Source of the DNA: Blautia caecimuris
GTDB taxonomy: Bacteria; Bacillota; Clostridia; Lachnospirales; Lachnospiraceae
DNA length: 64,000 nucleotides
NCBI RefSeq assembly: GCF_024622975.1
Contig: NZ_JANJZT010000003.1
Span: 124,001-188,000 of the forward strand
Reading direction: 5' to 3'
The first letter of the stretch is position 1. Each line of letters opens with the position of its first letter. Under the pieces are notes generated by a model, which saw only the letters and a program-made list of their open reading frames with translations, ran no database searches and was not told the origin of the DNA. Made by a program: the position numbers and the translations under genes. Shown here one piece after another: positions 35,119-43,292 of the stretch.

Positions 35119-35147
35119 ATTATATACAGGAAAAAGGAAAAAGTCAA
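35119..35147 (-). promoter_or_regulatory. Promoter of the metal-efflux operon
   Basis: Minus-strand TTGACT (35142-35147) and TATAAT (35119-35124) with a 17-base spacer, followed by the repressor site. Confidence 0.88.
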
Positions 35148-35173
35148 TTACTTTCTGTTTTATTTCACCGGTA

Positions 35174-35202
35174 TTTTCAAAAAGTGTTTCTTCCTGTATA
35201 AT
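35174..35202 (+). promoter_or_regulatory. Promoter of the chromate transporter genes
   Basis: TTTTCA (35174-35179) and TATAAT (35197-35202) are spaced 17 bases apart, 43 bases before the first start codon. Confidence 0.6.
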
Positions 35203-35244
35203 AGTCTTATTCAAATAACTGATTACCTTAAAAAGGAGACTTCC

Positions 35245-35835
35245 ATGGATACACCTCTCAGGCATCAAAATCTTAAAAAACTGAAAACTCTTTTTCTTTC
35301 CACTTTATATATCAGTGCTTTTACCTTTGGAGGCGGATTTGTGATCGTGGGATTTATGCGCAGAAAATTTGTCCATGATCTTCACTGGATCGATGAGGAG
35401 GAAATGCTTGATTTCGCAGCTCTGGCTCAGTCCTGTCCCGGAGCAGTAGCTGTAAATGCCGCCATTTTAATAGGCTGGAAAATCTGCGGATTTGCAGGAA
35501 TGCTTACTGCTGTTCTGGGAACCATTCTCCCTCCTATGATCATTCTTTCAGTGATCTCCTTGTTTTATTCCGCCTTTGCCTCCAGCCCTCTGATATCCGC
35601 TGTCCTTCACGGCATGGAAGCCGGAGTTGCCGCCACAGTTCTGGATGTTGCCTGCGACCTTGGCATGGCAACTGTTAAAACAAAAAGCAGCCTTTCCGTT
35701 TTTATTATGGCAGGGGCTTTTGTTCTGAATTTTGTTTTTCATGTAAGCGTCATCTATATTATTCTGGCTGCTGCAGTCATTGGGACTGTCAGGCTTCTGA
35801 TAATCCGGCGCTTTCACAGGGAGGTATCCAGATGA
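35245..35835 (+). CDS. chrA: Short-chain chromate transporter subunit 1 (ChrA family)
   Basis: A 196-residue membrane protein equal to the N-terminal half of ChrA: FTFGGGFVIVGFMRRKFV signature near residue 22, SCPGAVAVNAAILIGWKICG (the PGP-like motif reads CPGA) near 60, and about five or six hydrophobic segments. Short-chain CHR proteins work in pairs encoded by adjacent genes. The ATG at 35245 follows AAAAGGAGA; the longer open frame upstream has no ribosome site. It overlaps the second half gene as ATGA. Family members export chromate; sulfate or another anion is possible, as the natural substrate in gut bacteria is not known. Confidence 0.88.
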   Translation: MDTPLRHQNLKKLKTLFLSTLYISAFTFGGGFVIVGFMRRKFVHDLHWIDEEEMLDFAALAQSCPGAVAVNAAILIGWKICGFAGMLTAVLGTILPPMIILSVISLFYSAFASSPLISAVLHGMEAGVAATVLDVACDLGMATVKTKSSLSVFIMAGAFVLNFVFHVSVIYIILAAAVIGTVRLLIIRRFHREVSR

Positions 35836-36398
35836 TCTATATACAGCTTTTTTTCAGCTTTCTGAAAATAGGACTTTTCAGTGTAGGAGGAGGCTATGCA
35901 GCCATTCCGCTCATCCAGAGTGAAATTGTAAACGGTCACGGCTGGCTCAGTATGCAGGAATTTACCAATCTTATCACGATTTCTTCCATGACCCCCGGCC
36001 CTGTGGCAATTAATTCTGCTACTTTTGTAGGACTTCGCATTGCCGGACTGCCCGGAGCTGTAACAGCCACTCTTGGCTCCATTTTTCCTGCCGTTATCCT
36101 GGTTTCCCTTCTTTCACTGATTTACAGAAAGTATAAAGGAACCACTGCCATTGACACAGTTCTCGGATGTCTGAGGCCTGCTGTTGTGGCTTTGATTACT
36201 GCCGCAGGCCTTTCTCTTAGCCAGACCGCATTGTGGGGAGAGCTTCCTGTGTCTCTCTCTTCTGTTGACTGGACCAACGCCCTGCTTTTCCTTGGAGCCT
36301 TTTTCATTCTCAGAAAGTGGAAGTGGAATCCCATTCTTGTTATGTGCCTTTGTGGGGCAGGCGGTCTTATTTCTTTTCTGACCGGTAAGTTTTTCTGA
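35832..36398 (+). CDS. chrA: Short-chain chromate transporter subunit 2 (ChrA family)
   Basis: A 188-residue membrane protein, the second half of the split pair. It has the GLFSVGGGYAAIPLIQSEIV signature near residue 13 and the SSMTPGPVAINSATFVG motif near 50, plus five or six hydrophobic segments. Its ATG overlaps the stop of subunit 1, so the two are made together and probably form an antiparallel heterodimer, as known for this class. Followed by a strong bidirectional terminator. Confidence 0.9.
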   Translation: MIYIQLFFSFLKIGLFSVGGGYAAIPLIQSEIVNGHGWLSMQEFTNLITISSMTPGPVAINSATFVGLRIAGLPGAVTATLGSIFPAVILVSLLSLIYRKYKGTTAIDTVLGCLRPAVVALITAAGLSLSQTALWGELPVSLSSVDWTNALLFLGAFFILRKWKWNPILVMCLCGAGGLISFLTGKFF

Positions 36399-36481
36399 TA
36401 TTTCATATTTTCTGAACAAAACAACTTCACGGAACCAGAATAAAACAGGCTGATCCTGTTTTCCCCTGAATCAAAACAAAT

Positions 36482-36516
36482 AAAAGAGCTGTGTCCCAGG
36501 GCCACAGCTCTTTTAT
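36482..36516. terminator. Bidirectional terminator
   Basis: AAAAGAGCTGTG and a CCACAGCTCTTTT arm form an 11-12 base-pair stem with A/T runs on both sides, between the chromate transporter (plus) and the AI-2E-family gene (minus), which converge here. Confidence 0.9.
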
Positions 36517-36536
36517 ATTTCTTCTTGTATATATTT

Positions 36537-37610
36537 TTATAATTTTTCCATCAGTTCTTCCCTGCTGAAATTCACAAGTACAGTCAGGGCTACCGGAAAG
36601 GCAACCAGACCCACCAGACCAAAAAGCTTCAGTCCCAGGAAAAGCGCTGCCAGTGTTGCCAGAGGATGCAGCCCGATCTGCTTTCCTACAATTCTTGGCT
36701 CTACCATATTTCTCACAACAAGGATCACCAGATACAGAATCAGTATCCCCACTGCCAGTCCATGTTCTTTCATAATAAAAAGAATTGCCGCCCAGGGAAG
36801 AAGCACACCGCCGGTTCCCAGAACCGGAAGAATATCAAACACTGCAATACACAGGGCCAGAAGCGCCGGATAAGGCATTTTCAGAAGGAACATTCCGATG
36901 CACAGCTCTGTAAAGGTCAGAAGGAACAGAAAGCTGTAGGATCTGATATAAATAAACAGAACGTTTTTTACATAGGATTGTCCTTTTTCCACCAGCGCTA
37001 CCTGTTTCGGTGTCAGAAGCTTCTTAAAAAATGCAATAATTCCATCATAATCCCCAACAAAGAAAAAAGTTGCCACAACAGTGATCACAAGCTTAATAAC
37101 AAATCCCGGTACTCCGCTGATCCCTCCGGATATGATCTGTACAACTTTTACAGACAGACTGGATACATAGGAGCCCAGATTATTTGTCATTTCCTCAAAG
37201 GAATTTTCAATGGTATTTGCCACAGAAGGATGTACCGATGTCATGGACTCCTCCAGATAATTGGAAATTGTCTCAAATACCGGAACTATTGTAGTATTAT
37301 AAAAATGCGGAACCTGCCGTATCAGATTTTCCACTCCGTCCAGAAACTTCAGACTGGCCCAGGCTGCCAGCAAAAGCAAAAGCCCGTAAAATACAGCACA
37401 AAAAACAATAGACAAAAGCTTTTTCTGCTTTTTTGATACCTTGAACTTCCTTACCGGTACCTGGATCAGAGCCGCTACCAGAAAAGCAATGATAAACGGC
37501 ATCATCGGTGAAACCAGATATTTGCATCCGACCCATACAAGTACCGCGATCAGGGCATAAAATACAACGTTTATAATAAATTTTTTCTTTCGCTCCACTT
37601 TGTTTTCCAT
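36537..37610 (-). CDS. AI-2E/YtvI-family integral membrane protein
   Basis: A 357-residue permease-like protein with about eight hydrophobic segments in the layout of the AI-2E transporter (PerM/YtvI) family: FVGDYDGIIAFFKKLL, FDILPVLGTGGVLLPWAAI, VEPRIVGKQIGLHPLATLAALFLGLKLFG. Members export quorum signals, act in Na+/H+ exchange or are needed in sporulation (YtvI), so the substrate cannot be named. I start at the ATG 37610, 8 bases after GGGAG; a GTG three codons earlier would overlap the rlmD stop. It lies just downstream of rlmD on the same strand. Confidence 0.82.
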   Translation of the reverse strand: MENKVERKKKFIINVVFYALIAVLVWVGCKYLVSPMMPFIIAFLVAALIQVPVRKFKVSKKQKKLLSIVFCAVFYGLLLLLAAWASLKFLDGVENLIRQVPHFYNTTIVPVFETISNYLEESMTSVHPSVANTIENSFEEMTNNLGSYVSSLSVKVVQIISGGISGVPGFVIKLVITVVATFFFVGDYDGIIAFFKKLLTPKQVALVEKGQSYVKNVLFIYIRSYSFLFLLTFTELCIGMFLLKMPYPALLALCIAVFDILPVLGTGGVLLPWAAILFIMKEHGLAVGILILYLVILVVRNMVEPRIVGKQIGLHPLATLAALFLGLKLFGLVGLVAFPVALTVLVNFSREELMEKL

Positions 37611-37615
37611 GCCTA

Positions 37616-39004
37616 TCACTCCCTGACAAATACCGCCACAGCCTCCGTCCAGACTGTCTGACAGAACTGATCTACACAGCAGGCTTTTTCCAGACGATAG
37701 CCTGCATGAAGAAAGGTTTCCATATCTCTGGCAAGACTGGTGGCCTTACAGGATACATACACGATCCTCTTTACCCCATAGGAAAGGATTTTCGGAAGCG
37801 CTTTTGGATGAATCCCCTCTCTGGGCGGATCCAGAACAATCATATCCGGCTTTACCTCCAGGTCATCAAGAACCTTCAGTACGTCTCCCGCAATAAAACG
37901 GCAGTTGGACAGCCCGTTCAGAGCAGCATTCTGTCTGGCTGCTTCCACTGCTTCTTCTACAATCTCCACACCGATCACTTCTTTTGCTACCGGCGCCAGA
38001 AGCTGGGCAATGGTTCCGGTTCCGCTGTAAAGATCAAAGACCTCCATGCCTCTTGCATCTTCAACATATGTGCGGACAATCGAATACAGAACCTCCGCCG
38101 CCAGGGAATTTGGCTGAAAAAAGGAAAACGTACTGATCCGGAATCTCAGCCCCAGGAGAGTTTCATAAAACCAGTCCTGACCATACAGGATTCTGGTCTC
38201 GTCACTTTTTACCACATCGGAAAGAGAGTCATTGATGATATGCATGATCCCTACAATTTTTCCTTCCAGAGGCAGTGCAAGAAGAAGATCCTTTAAAGGT
38301 TCCAGATCATGCTCCTCCTGACTTGTAGTTACCAGATGGATCAGAATTTCTCCTGTAGTTACCCCTCTTCTCAGAAGCAGATGACGCAGATATCCTGTAT
38401 GCTGCATTTTTTTATAATAGGGTACCCCTTTTTCCAGAAAATAATCACGCACACAGGTAAGAATATCTGTCATGTCTTTATGGACCAGTTTGCAGTCGTC
38501 TGTATTTAGCACATCATAGGTACTTCCTTTTTTGTGAAGTCCCAGAGACAAAGGCCCGTCCTTATATTCATCTCCAAAAGAAAATTCCATTTTATTTCTG
38601 TAACAGAACTCTTCCGGACTTCCATGGATTCCCTCCCACACAAAATCTGCTTTTCCATTCAGGTCTGTCTGTCCTTCCTTTACCAGGACTTCCTCCAGAA
38701 GCTCACGAATCTGTCTTTCCTTCATATGAAGCTGCTCTTCATATGGCATTGTCTGGTACATGCAGCCTCCACACTGGGGAAATGAAGAACATACAGGCTC
38801 TCTTTTTTCCAGAGGTGATTTTTCCAGTACCTCCAGAATACGGCCCTGAGCTCTTCCTGAACGTTTTTTCTGAATAACAAAGCGGATCTTCTGACCAGGC
38901 ATTCCGTTTTTTACAAGTACTTTCTGATCCTCCACCATTACATAACCTTTATTGGGAAAATCCACTTTTTCTATGATTCCTTCGTATATCTCGCCTTTTT
39001 TCAT
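37616..39004 (-). CDS. rlmD: 23S rRNA (uracil-C5)-methyltransferase RlmD/RlmCD family
   Basis: Methylates uracil in 23S rRNA (U1939, and U747 in Gram-positive RlmCD) using SAM. The 462 residues have an N-terminal TRAM domain (residues 1-55, YEGIIEKVDFPNKGYV), the iron-sulfur cysteines in PVCSSFPQCGGCMYQ (C-x5-C-x2-C), and the Rossmann domain with VFDLYSGTGTIAQLLA, IVLDPPREGI and VYVSCKATSLARD with the catalytic cysteine. I start at the ATG 39004. A TTG 21 codons upstream (39067) would put the start against a terminator stem and is unlikely. Confidence 0.92.
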   Translation of the reverse strand: MKKGEIYEGIIEKVDFPNKGYVMVEDQKVLVKNGMPGQKIRFVIQKKRSGRAQGRILEVLEKSPLEKREPVCSSFPQCGGCMYQTMPYEEQLHMKERQIRELLEEVLVKEGQTDLNGKADFVWEGIHGSPEEFCYRNKMEFSFGDEYKDGPLSLGLHKKGSTYDVLNTDDCKLVHKDMTDILTCVRDYFLEKGVPYYKKMQHTGYLRHLLLRRGVTTGEILIHLVTTSQEEHDLEPLKDLLLALPLEGKIVGIMHIINDSLSDVVKSDETRILYGQDWFYETLLGLRFRISTFSFFQPNSLAAEVLYSIVRTYVEDARGMEVFDLYSGTGTIAQLLAPVAKEVIGVEIVEEAVEAARQNAALNGLSNCRFIAGDVLKVLDDLEVKPDMIVLDPPREGIHPKALPKILSYGVKRIVYVSCKATSLARDMETFLHAGYRLEKACCVDQFCQTVWTEAVAVFVRE

Positions 39005-39082
39005 ATAATGTCTGTCCTTAATATCTCCTTTTCTGTGATTCTCAGGTATGGCATGTTTTTTGCCCAACGGACCTGCAAGAAA

Positions 39083-39108
39083 ACAGCCCCGGTATCAACC
39101 GGAGCTGT
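39083..39108 (-). terminator. Terminator between the acidic membrane protein and rlmD
   Basis: ACAGCCCCGG and CCGGAGCTGT form a 10-base-pair stem with one mismatch; on the minus strand it runs into TTTTCTT. Confidence 0.75.
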
Positions 39109-39114
39109 CGGTTT

Positions 39115-39342
39115 TTATTCTTCCTCATCCTCAAAATAATCGTCAAAATCATCATCGAAATCTTCTTCAAAATCCTCCAGATAATCCGGAGCGAAGAAAC
39201 GGTAAACGGCAAACGCGATTCCTGCTACTGCTGCCACAGCACCAATGATCGCCAACACCCAGAGGACTGTATTTTTCTGTTTGTCGTCTTCCTTTTTCTT
39301 TAAAACTGCCAGCAATTCTTCGATTTTTGTATTCATATTCAT
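39115..39342 (-). CDS. Small single-span membrane protein with acidic tail
   Basis: A 75-residue protein: N-terminal coiled-coil-like helix (KIEELLAVLKKKEDDKQK), one hydrophobic segment (about 25-45, VLWVLAIIGAVAAVAGIAFAV), and a tail made almost wholly of Asp, Glu, Phe and Tyr. The ATG at 39342 has GAGGATGG before it; a start two codons later is equally possible. Similar small proteins occur in many Lachnospiraceae; no function is known. It is followed by its own terminator. Confidence 0.75.
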   Translation of the reverse strand: MNMNTKIEELLAVLKKKEDDKQKNTVLWVLAIIGAVAAVAGIAFAVYRFFAPDYLEDFEEDFDDDFDDYFEDEEE

Positions 39343-39545
39343 ATGCACACCATCCTCTCTTTCTTTATCGGCATCCATGCTGCCGTTACGCAGGTCAGAC
39401 ATCCGAATACTCTGCCCGCACTGTTTTCCTGTAAGCTATAGTATATCACTATCCTGTGGATTTTACCATAAGATATGTAAAATTTTAGATTTTCTTAAGT
39501 TATGACTGATTGTTATGAATTTGAATAGTATTCCCCTGTCTCCTA

Positions 39546-39554
39546 TGCTATAAT
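39546..39554 (+). promoter_or_regulatory. Extended -10 promoter of the uracil permease gene
   Basis: TGCTATAAT, a full extended -10 element, 43 bases upstream of the GTG start. Confidence 0.65.
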
Positions 39555-39597
39555 AATTCCGATTACATCGTGTACTCACGAGAAAGAGAGGAAAAGA

Positions 39598-40848
39598 GTG
39601 GAAAGACAAATTATCCAAGTAGAAGAAAAAGTACCTGTAAAACTGTTGATACCATTGAGTATCCAGCACATGTTTGCCATGTTCGGAGCTTCTGTGCTGG
39701 TTCCTTTTATGTTCGGAATCAATCCGGCCGTGGTACTTCTGATGAACGGTGTGGGAACGCTGCTGTTCATTCTTATCACAAAGGGAAAAGCGCCTGCCTA
39801 TCTGGGATCCAGCTTCGCATTTTTATCCCCGGGCCTTCTGGTTGCAGACAAGTTCGGTTATGAATATGCACTGGGCGGATTCGTGGTTCTCGGAATCGCC
39901 GGAATGATCCTTGCACTGATCATCCGCCGCTGCGGAACTGACTGGATCAACGTTGTTCTGCCTACAGCCGCTATGGGACCTGTTGTGGCACTCATCGGAC
40001 TGGAGCTTGCAGGAAGCGCTGCCAGCACTGCCGGACTTCTGGATGACAAAATTGACTCCAGAAACGTGATCGTATTTCTGGTGACTCTGGGAGTGGCTGT
40101 ATTTGGCCAGATTCTTTTCCGAGGCTTCCTGTCTGTTATTCCGATTCTGATCGCGATCATTGCCGGATATGCAGCAGCAGGCTTCTGCGGCATTCTGGAT
40201 TTCACGGCAGTAAAAGAAGCTTCCTTTTTTGCTCTGCCCAACTTCCAGGCGCCGTCCTTTAATATTGAAGCGATCCTGACAATTCTGCCAGCGCTTCTTC
40301 TGGTTACCTCAGAGCATATTGGTCATCAGATCGTTACCAGTAAAATTGTAGAAAAAGATCTTCTGAAAGATCCAGGACTTCACCGTTCTCTTTTTGCAGA
40401 CTTTTTCTCATCTACCCTTTCCGGTCTGGTAGGCTCTGTTCCTACTACCACTTATGGGGAAAACATTGGCGTAATGGCAATGACAAAAGTCTACAGCGTA
40501 CAGGTCATCGGCGGAGCAGCCGTACTTTCTATCTGCTGTTCCTTCCTTGGCAAGCTTGCAGCCCTGATCAACACCATCCCGGGGCCTGTTATTGGCGGAA
40601 TCTCCTTCCTGCTGTATGGAATGATCGGAACCTCAGGTCTTCGTATGCTGGTAGATAATCAGGTGGATTACGGAAAATCCCGGAATCTGGCGCTGACTTC
40701 TGTGGTATTTATTGTAGGCCTTTCCGGAATCGCTCTGAATCTGGGAAATGTAAAACTTACCGGAATGGTTCTTGCCTGTGTGGTTGCCATGATACTGAGC
40801 CTTGTATTTTATGTACTTGATAAACTGCATCTGACAAACGATCTGTAA
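39598..40848 (+). CDS. uraA: Uracil/xanthine permease family transporter (UraA-like)
   Basis: A 416-residue nucleobase:cation symporter-2 family permease with about 12-14 hydrophobic segments. Signatures: IQHMFAMFGASVLVPFMFGI, AYLGSSFAFLSP, VSEHIGHQ-type motif (LVTSEHIGHQIVTS, with the substrate-binding glutamate), SVPTTTYGENIGVMAMTKVYS and GGISFLLYGMI. These match UraA rather than the purine group, so uracil is the likely substrate. The start is GTG at 39598, 4-8 bases after AGAGAGGAAAAG. No pyrimidine attenuator was recognised in the leader. Confidence 0.92.
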   Translation: MERQIIQVEEKVPVKLLIPLSIQHMFAMFGASVLVPFMFGINPAVVLLMNGVGTLLFILITKGKAPAYLGSSFAFLSPGLLVADKFGYEYALGGFVVLGIAGMILALIIRRCGTDWINVVLPTAAMGPVVALIGLELAGSAASTAGLLDDKIDSRNVIVFLVTLGVAVFGQILFRGFLSVIPILIAIIAGYAAAGFCGILDFTAVKEASFFALPNFQAPSFNIEAILTILPALLLVTSEHIGHQIVTSKIVEKDLLKDPGLHRSLFADFFSSTLSGLVGSVPTTTYGENIGVMAMTKVYSVQVIGGAAVLSICCSFLGKLAALINTIPGPVIGGISFLLYGMIGTSGLRMLVDNQVDYGKSRNLALTSVVFIVGLSGIALNLGNVKLTGMVLACVVAMILSLVFYVLDKLHLTNDL

Positions 40849-40871
40849 AATATTTTTAAGGCGGTGATTTT

Positions 40872-43268
40872 ATGCCATCATTTATATCCAAAGTAAAGAA
40901 AAAACTCAAGAGTGGAGCCTGGTATCCATTTTATAATACTTTCTATGAAAAAGTTCCTGTTGACAAAAAAGAAATTCTTCTTGTTTCACGAAGCGGCCTT
41001 GCGCTGGAGAGCAATATCCTTGCTATTTTAAAGGAACTGAATCAGCCGGAATATAAAGGGTTTTATAAAGTCCTGGCTGTTCAGAAAAACAAAAAAGAGC
41101 AGATTCAGAAAAAACTGGAACGGTACGGGATCTCAGTAGATAAATTTGTTTACACCAGAGAACCCTCCTATTACTATCATCTGGCAAAAGCCGGATGGCT
41201 GATCAATGATACTACTTTCCCCGGCCGCTACATAAAAAAAGACGGTCAGACCTATCTGAATGTATGGCACGGAACACCGCTGAAGCGAATGGGACAGGAC
41301 AATCCGGAAGAACGGTATGATACCGGAAACGTAATGCGGAATCTTCTTCAATCTGATTATCTTGTATTCCCTAATCTTTATATGGAAGAAAAAATGTCCG
41401 GAGCATATAATCTGAAAGAGCTCTATCAGGGGACCGTTCTTCATGAAGGCTATCCCCGCAACTGCATATTCTTTCATCCTGAGCAGGGTACAAAACTGAA
41501 AGAGCTTCTCGGATATGCCGGTACACAGCTGAGTATCTATATGCCTACTTTCCGTGGAACCTCCTCTTCTGTGCAGGAAGAGGATTATGTAAATCAGATA
41601 AAAGACTATCTGAACCGCGTTGATATACTGCTTCATGAAAATCAGATCATGCTGGTAAAGCTGCATCCATTTGTACAGAGCCAGTTAACATTAAATTCCT
41701 ACCGTCATATCCGTCTCTTTCCGGAAGGATATGACACTTATGAAGTTCTCAATGCCTGTGATGTGCTGATTACAGACTACTCCAGTGTCATGTATGATTT
41801 TGCTGTTACCGGTCGCAGGATCCTGCTTTTTGCTTATGATCTTGAATACTATCAGGGAAGCAGAGGAATGTATGAAGATATCTCTGATTACCCCTTCCCA
41901 CTGGTACGTACTCCTGAGGAGCTGGTAAAAGAGCTGAATACTGATTCCGGACATCCGGATGATGCTTTTCTCCAGAAATACTGCACTTTCGAACAGACAA
42001 ATGCAACCAGAAATATCTGTCATCATGTTCTTCTGGGAGAAAAAATATGTAAAAGTACATCTATGCCCGGCACAAAAAAGAAAAAAGTCCTTATTTATAC
42101 AGGCAGCCTTCTCCCTAATGGGATTACCACTGCCTTTTATAGCCTTATACATCATTTGGATCCATCCTCCTGTGAATACTATATTGTTTTCCGAACCCAT
42201 TCTATAAAGGATCATCCGGAAAAACTTAATAATATCCCAGAGGGATACCATTTCTATCCACTTGCCACTGAGATGAATCTTGATATACTGACTGCTGCTG
42301 CTCAGATTCTTTATATGAACTGGGGGATTACAGCTTTTGGCATTGGCAAACGCCTTGATCACGCATATAAAAGGGAATGGAAAAAACACTTTGGATGTAT
42401 CTCTTTTGACCATGCCGTTCATTATGACGGATACGGAAACTATATGATTGCACTTTTTAGTTATGCCCCGTGTAAAAAAAGCATCTGGGCCCATAATGAT
42501 ATGGAAATGGAAATTACAAAAAAACATAATGTCAGTCGTCCTCTTCTCCAAAAAGCCTATTCAACCTATGATCACGTAATACCTGTAGGAGAGGATATAA
42601 GGGGCGCAGCAGAACGAATCGGAGGGCATCCAGAAAAAATCCAGGTCATTTCCAATTATATGGATCTTGATCTCATTCGTTCTAAATCTGAAAAACCACT
42701 TATCTTTGATAAAAATACAGAGTCCACTGTTTCCATTGAAAAACTTCAGGAAATCCTGAACAGCAGTGATCGCAAGTTTATCAATGTAGGCCGTTTTTCC
42801 CCGGAAAAAGGTCATGAGAGACTGATCCGGGCATTTGACCGTTTCTGGGTAAATCATCCTGATACCTGGCTGATCATCATTGGAGGAATGGGAAACCTGT
42901 ACACAAGTACCTGTGAACTGGCAGCATCTGTGAAATCCAGCAGTCACATTATCCTGATCAAATATATGAGCAATCCCTTCCCTGTCGTAAAAGCCTGCGA
43001 CTTTTTCCTGCTGTCTTCTTACTATGAAGGCCAGGTACTGGTAGTTCCTGAAGCCGATATTCTCGGTGTTCCCGCAGCTGCCTGTGATGTAAACGGGGCA
43101 AGAGCTTTTATCCGGCAGTACGGAGGAACGCTTCTTCCCAACAGCGAAGACGGTCTTGTTCAGGGAATGGAAATGTTTGTTGAAGGAAAGATCCATACCA
43201 TGCATGTAGATTACGAAAAAAGAAATCAGGACATACTTTCAAAATGTGAAAAACTTTTTATGGAATAG
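40872..43268 (+). CDS. Fused glycerophosphotransferase-like / GT4 glycosyltransferase
   Basis: A 798-residue two-domain enzyme for wall or surface polymer synthesis. Residues about 30-395 are a CDP-glycerol glycerophosphotransferase (TagB/TagF) domain, with YLNVWHGTPLKRMG, MLVKLHPFV and DVLITDYSSVMYDFAVTG. Residues about 400-798 are a GT-B family 4 glycosyltransferase, with FINVGRFSPEKGHERLIRAF and SSYYEGQVLVVPEADILGVP, where the E-x7-E motif is kept. No signal peptide or membrane span; both domains act on the inner membrane face. One protein could add a glycerol- or ribitol-phosphate unit and a sugar in turn. The adjoining glgX and uraA genes give no help on the substrate, so the polymer is unknown. 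Confidence 0.85.
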   Translation: MPSFISKVKKKLKSGAWYPFYNTFYEKVPVDKKEILLVSRSGLALESNILAILKELNQPEYKGFYKVLAVQKNKKEQIQKKLERYGISVDKFVYTREPSYYYHLAKAGWLINDTTFPGRYIKKDGQTYLNVWHGTPLKRMGQDNPEERYDTGNVMRNLLQSDYLVFPNLYMEEKMSGAYNLKELYQGTVLHEGYPRNCIFFHPEQGTKLKELLGYAGTQLSIYMPTFRGTSSSVQEEDYVNQIKDYLNRVDILLHENQIMLVKLHPFVQSQLTLNSYRHIRLFPEGYDTYEVLNACDVLITDYSSVMYDFAVTGRRILLFAYDLEYYQGSRGMYEDISDYPFPLVRTPEELVKELNTDSGHPDDAFLQKYCTFEQTNATRNICHHVLLGEKICKSTSMPGTKKKKVLIYTGSLLPNGITTAFYSLIHHLDPSSCEYYIVFRTHSIKDHPEKLNNIPEGYHFYPLATEMNLDILTAAAQILYMNWGITAFGIGKRLDHAYKREWKKHFGCISFDHAVHYDGYGNYMIALFSYAPCKKSIWAHNDMEMEITKKHNVSRPLLQKAYSTYDHVIPVGEDIRGAAERIGGHPEKIQVISNYMDLDLIRSKSEKPLIFDKNTESTVSIEKLQEILNSSDRKFINVGRFSPEKGHERLIRAFDRFWVNHPDTWLIIIGGMGNLYTSTCELAASVKSSSHIILIKYMSNPFPVVKACDFFLLSSYYEGQVLVVPEADILGVPAAACDVNGARAFIRQYGGTLLPNSEDGLVQGMEMFVEGKIHTMHVDYEKRNQDILSKCEKLFME

Positions 43269-43292
43269 TAAAAACAGGAGGCTATTTCTATT

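Noticed and set aside
35107-35244. Longer N-terminal extension of the first chromate transporter gene
   Set aside because: It would begin before the mapped-looking promoter at 35174-35202 and lacks a ribosome site; the ATG at 35245 has a good one.
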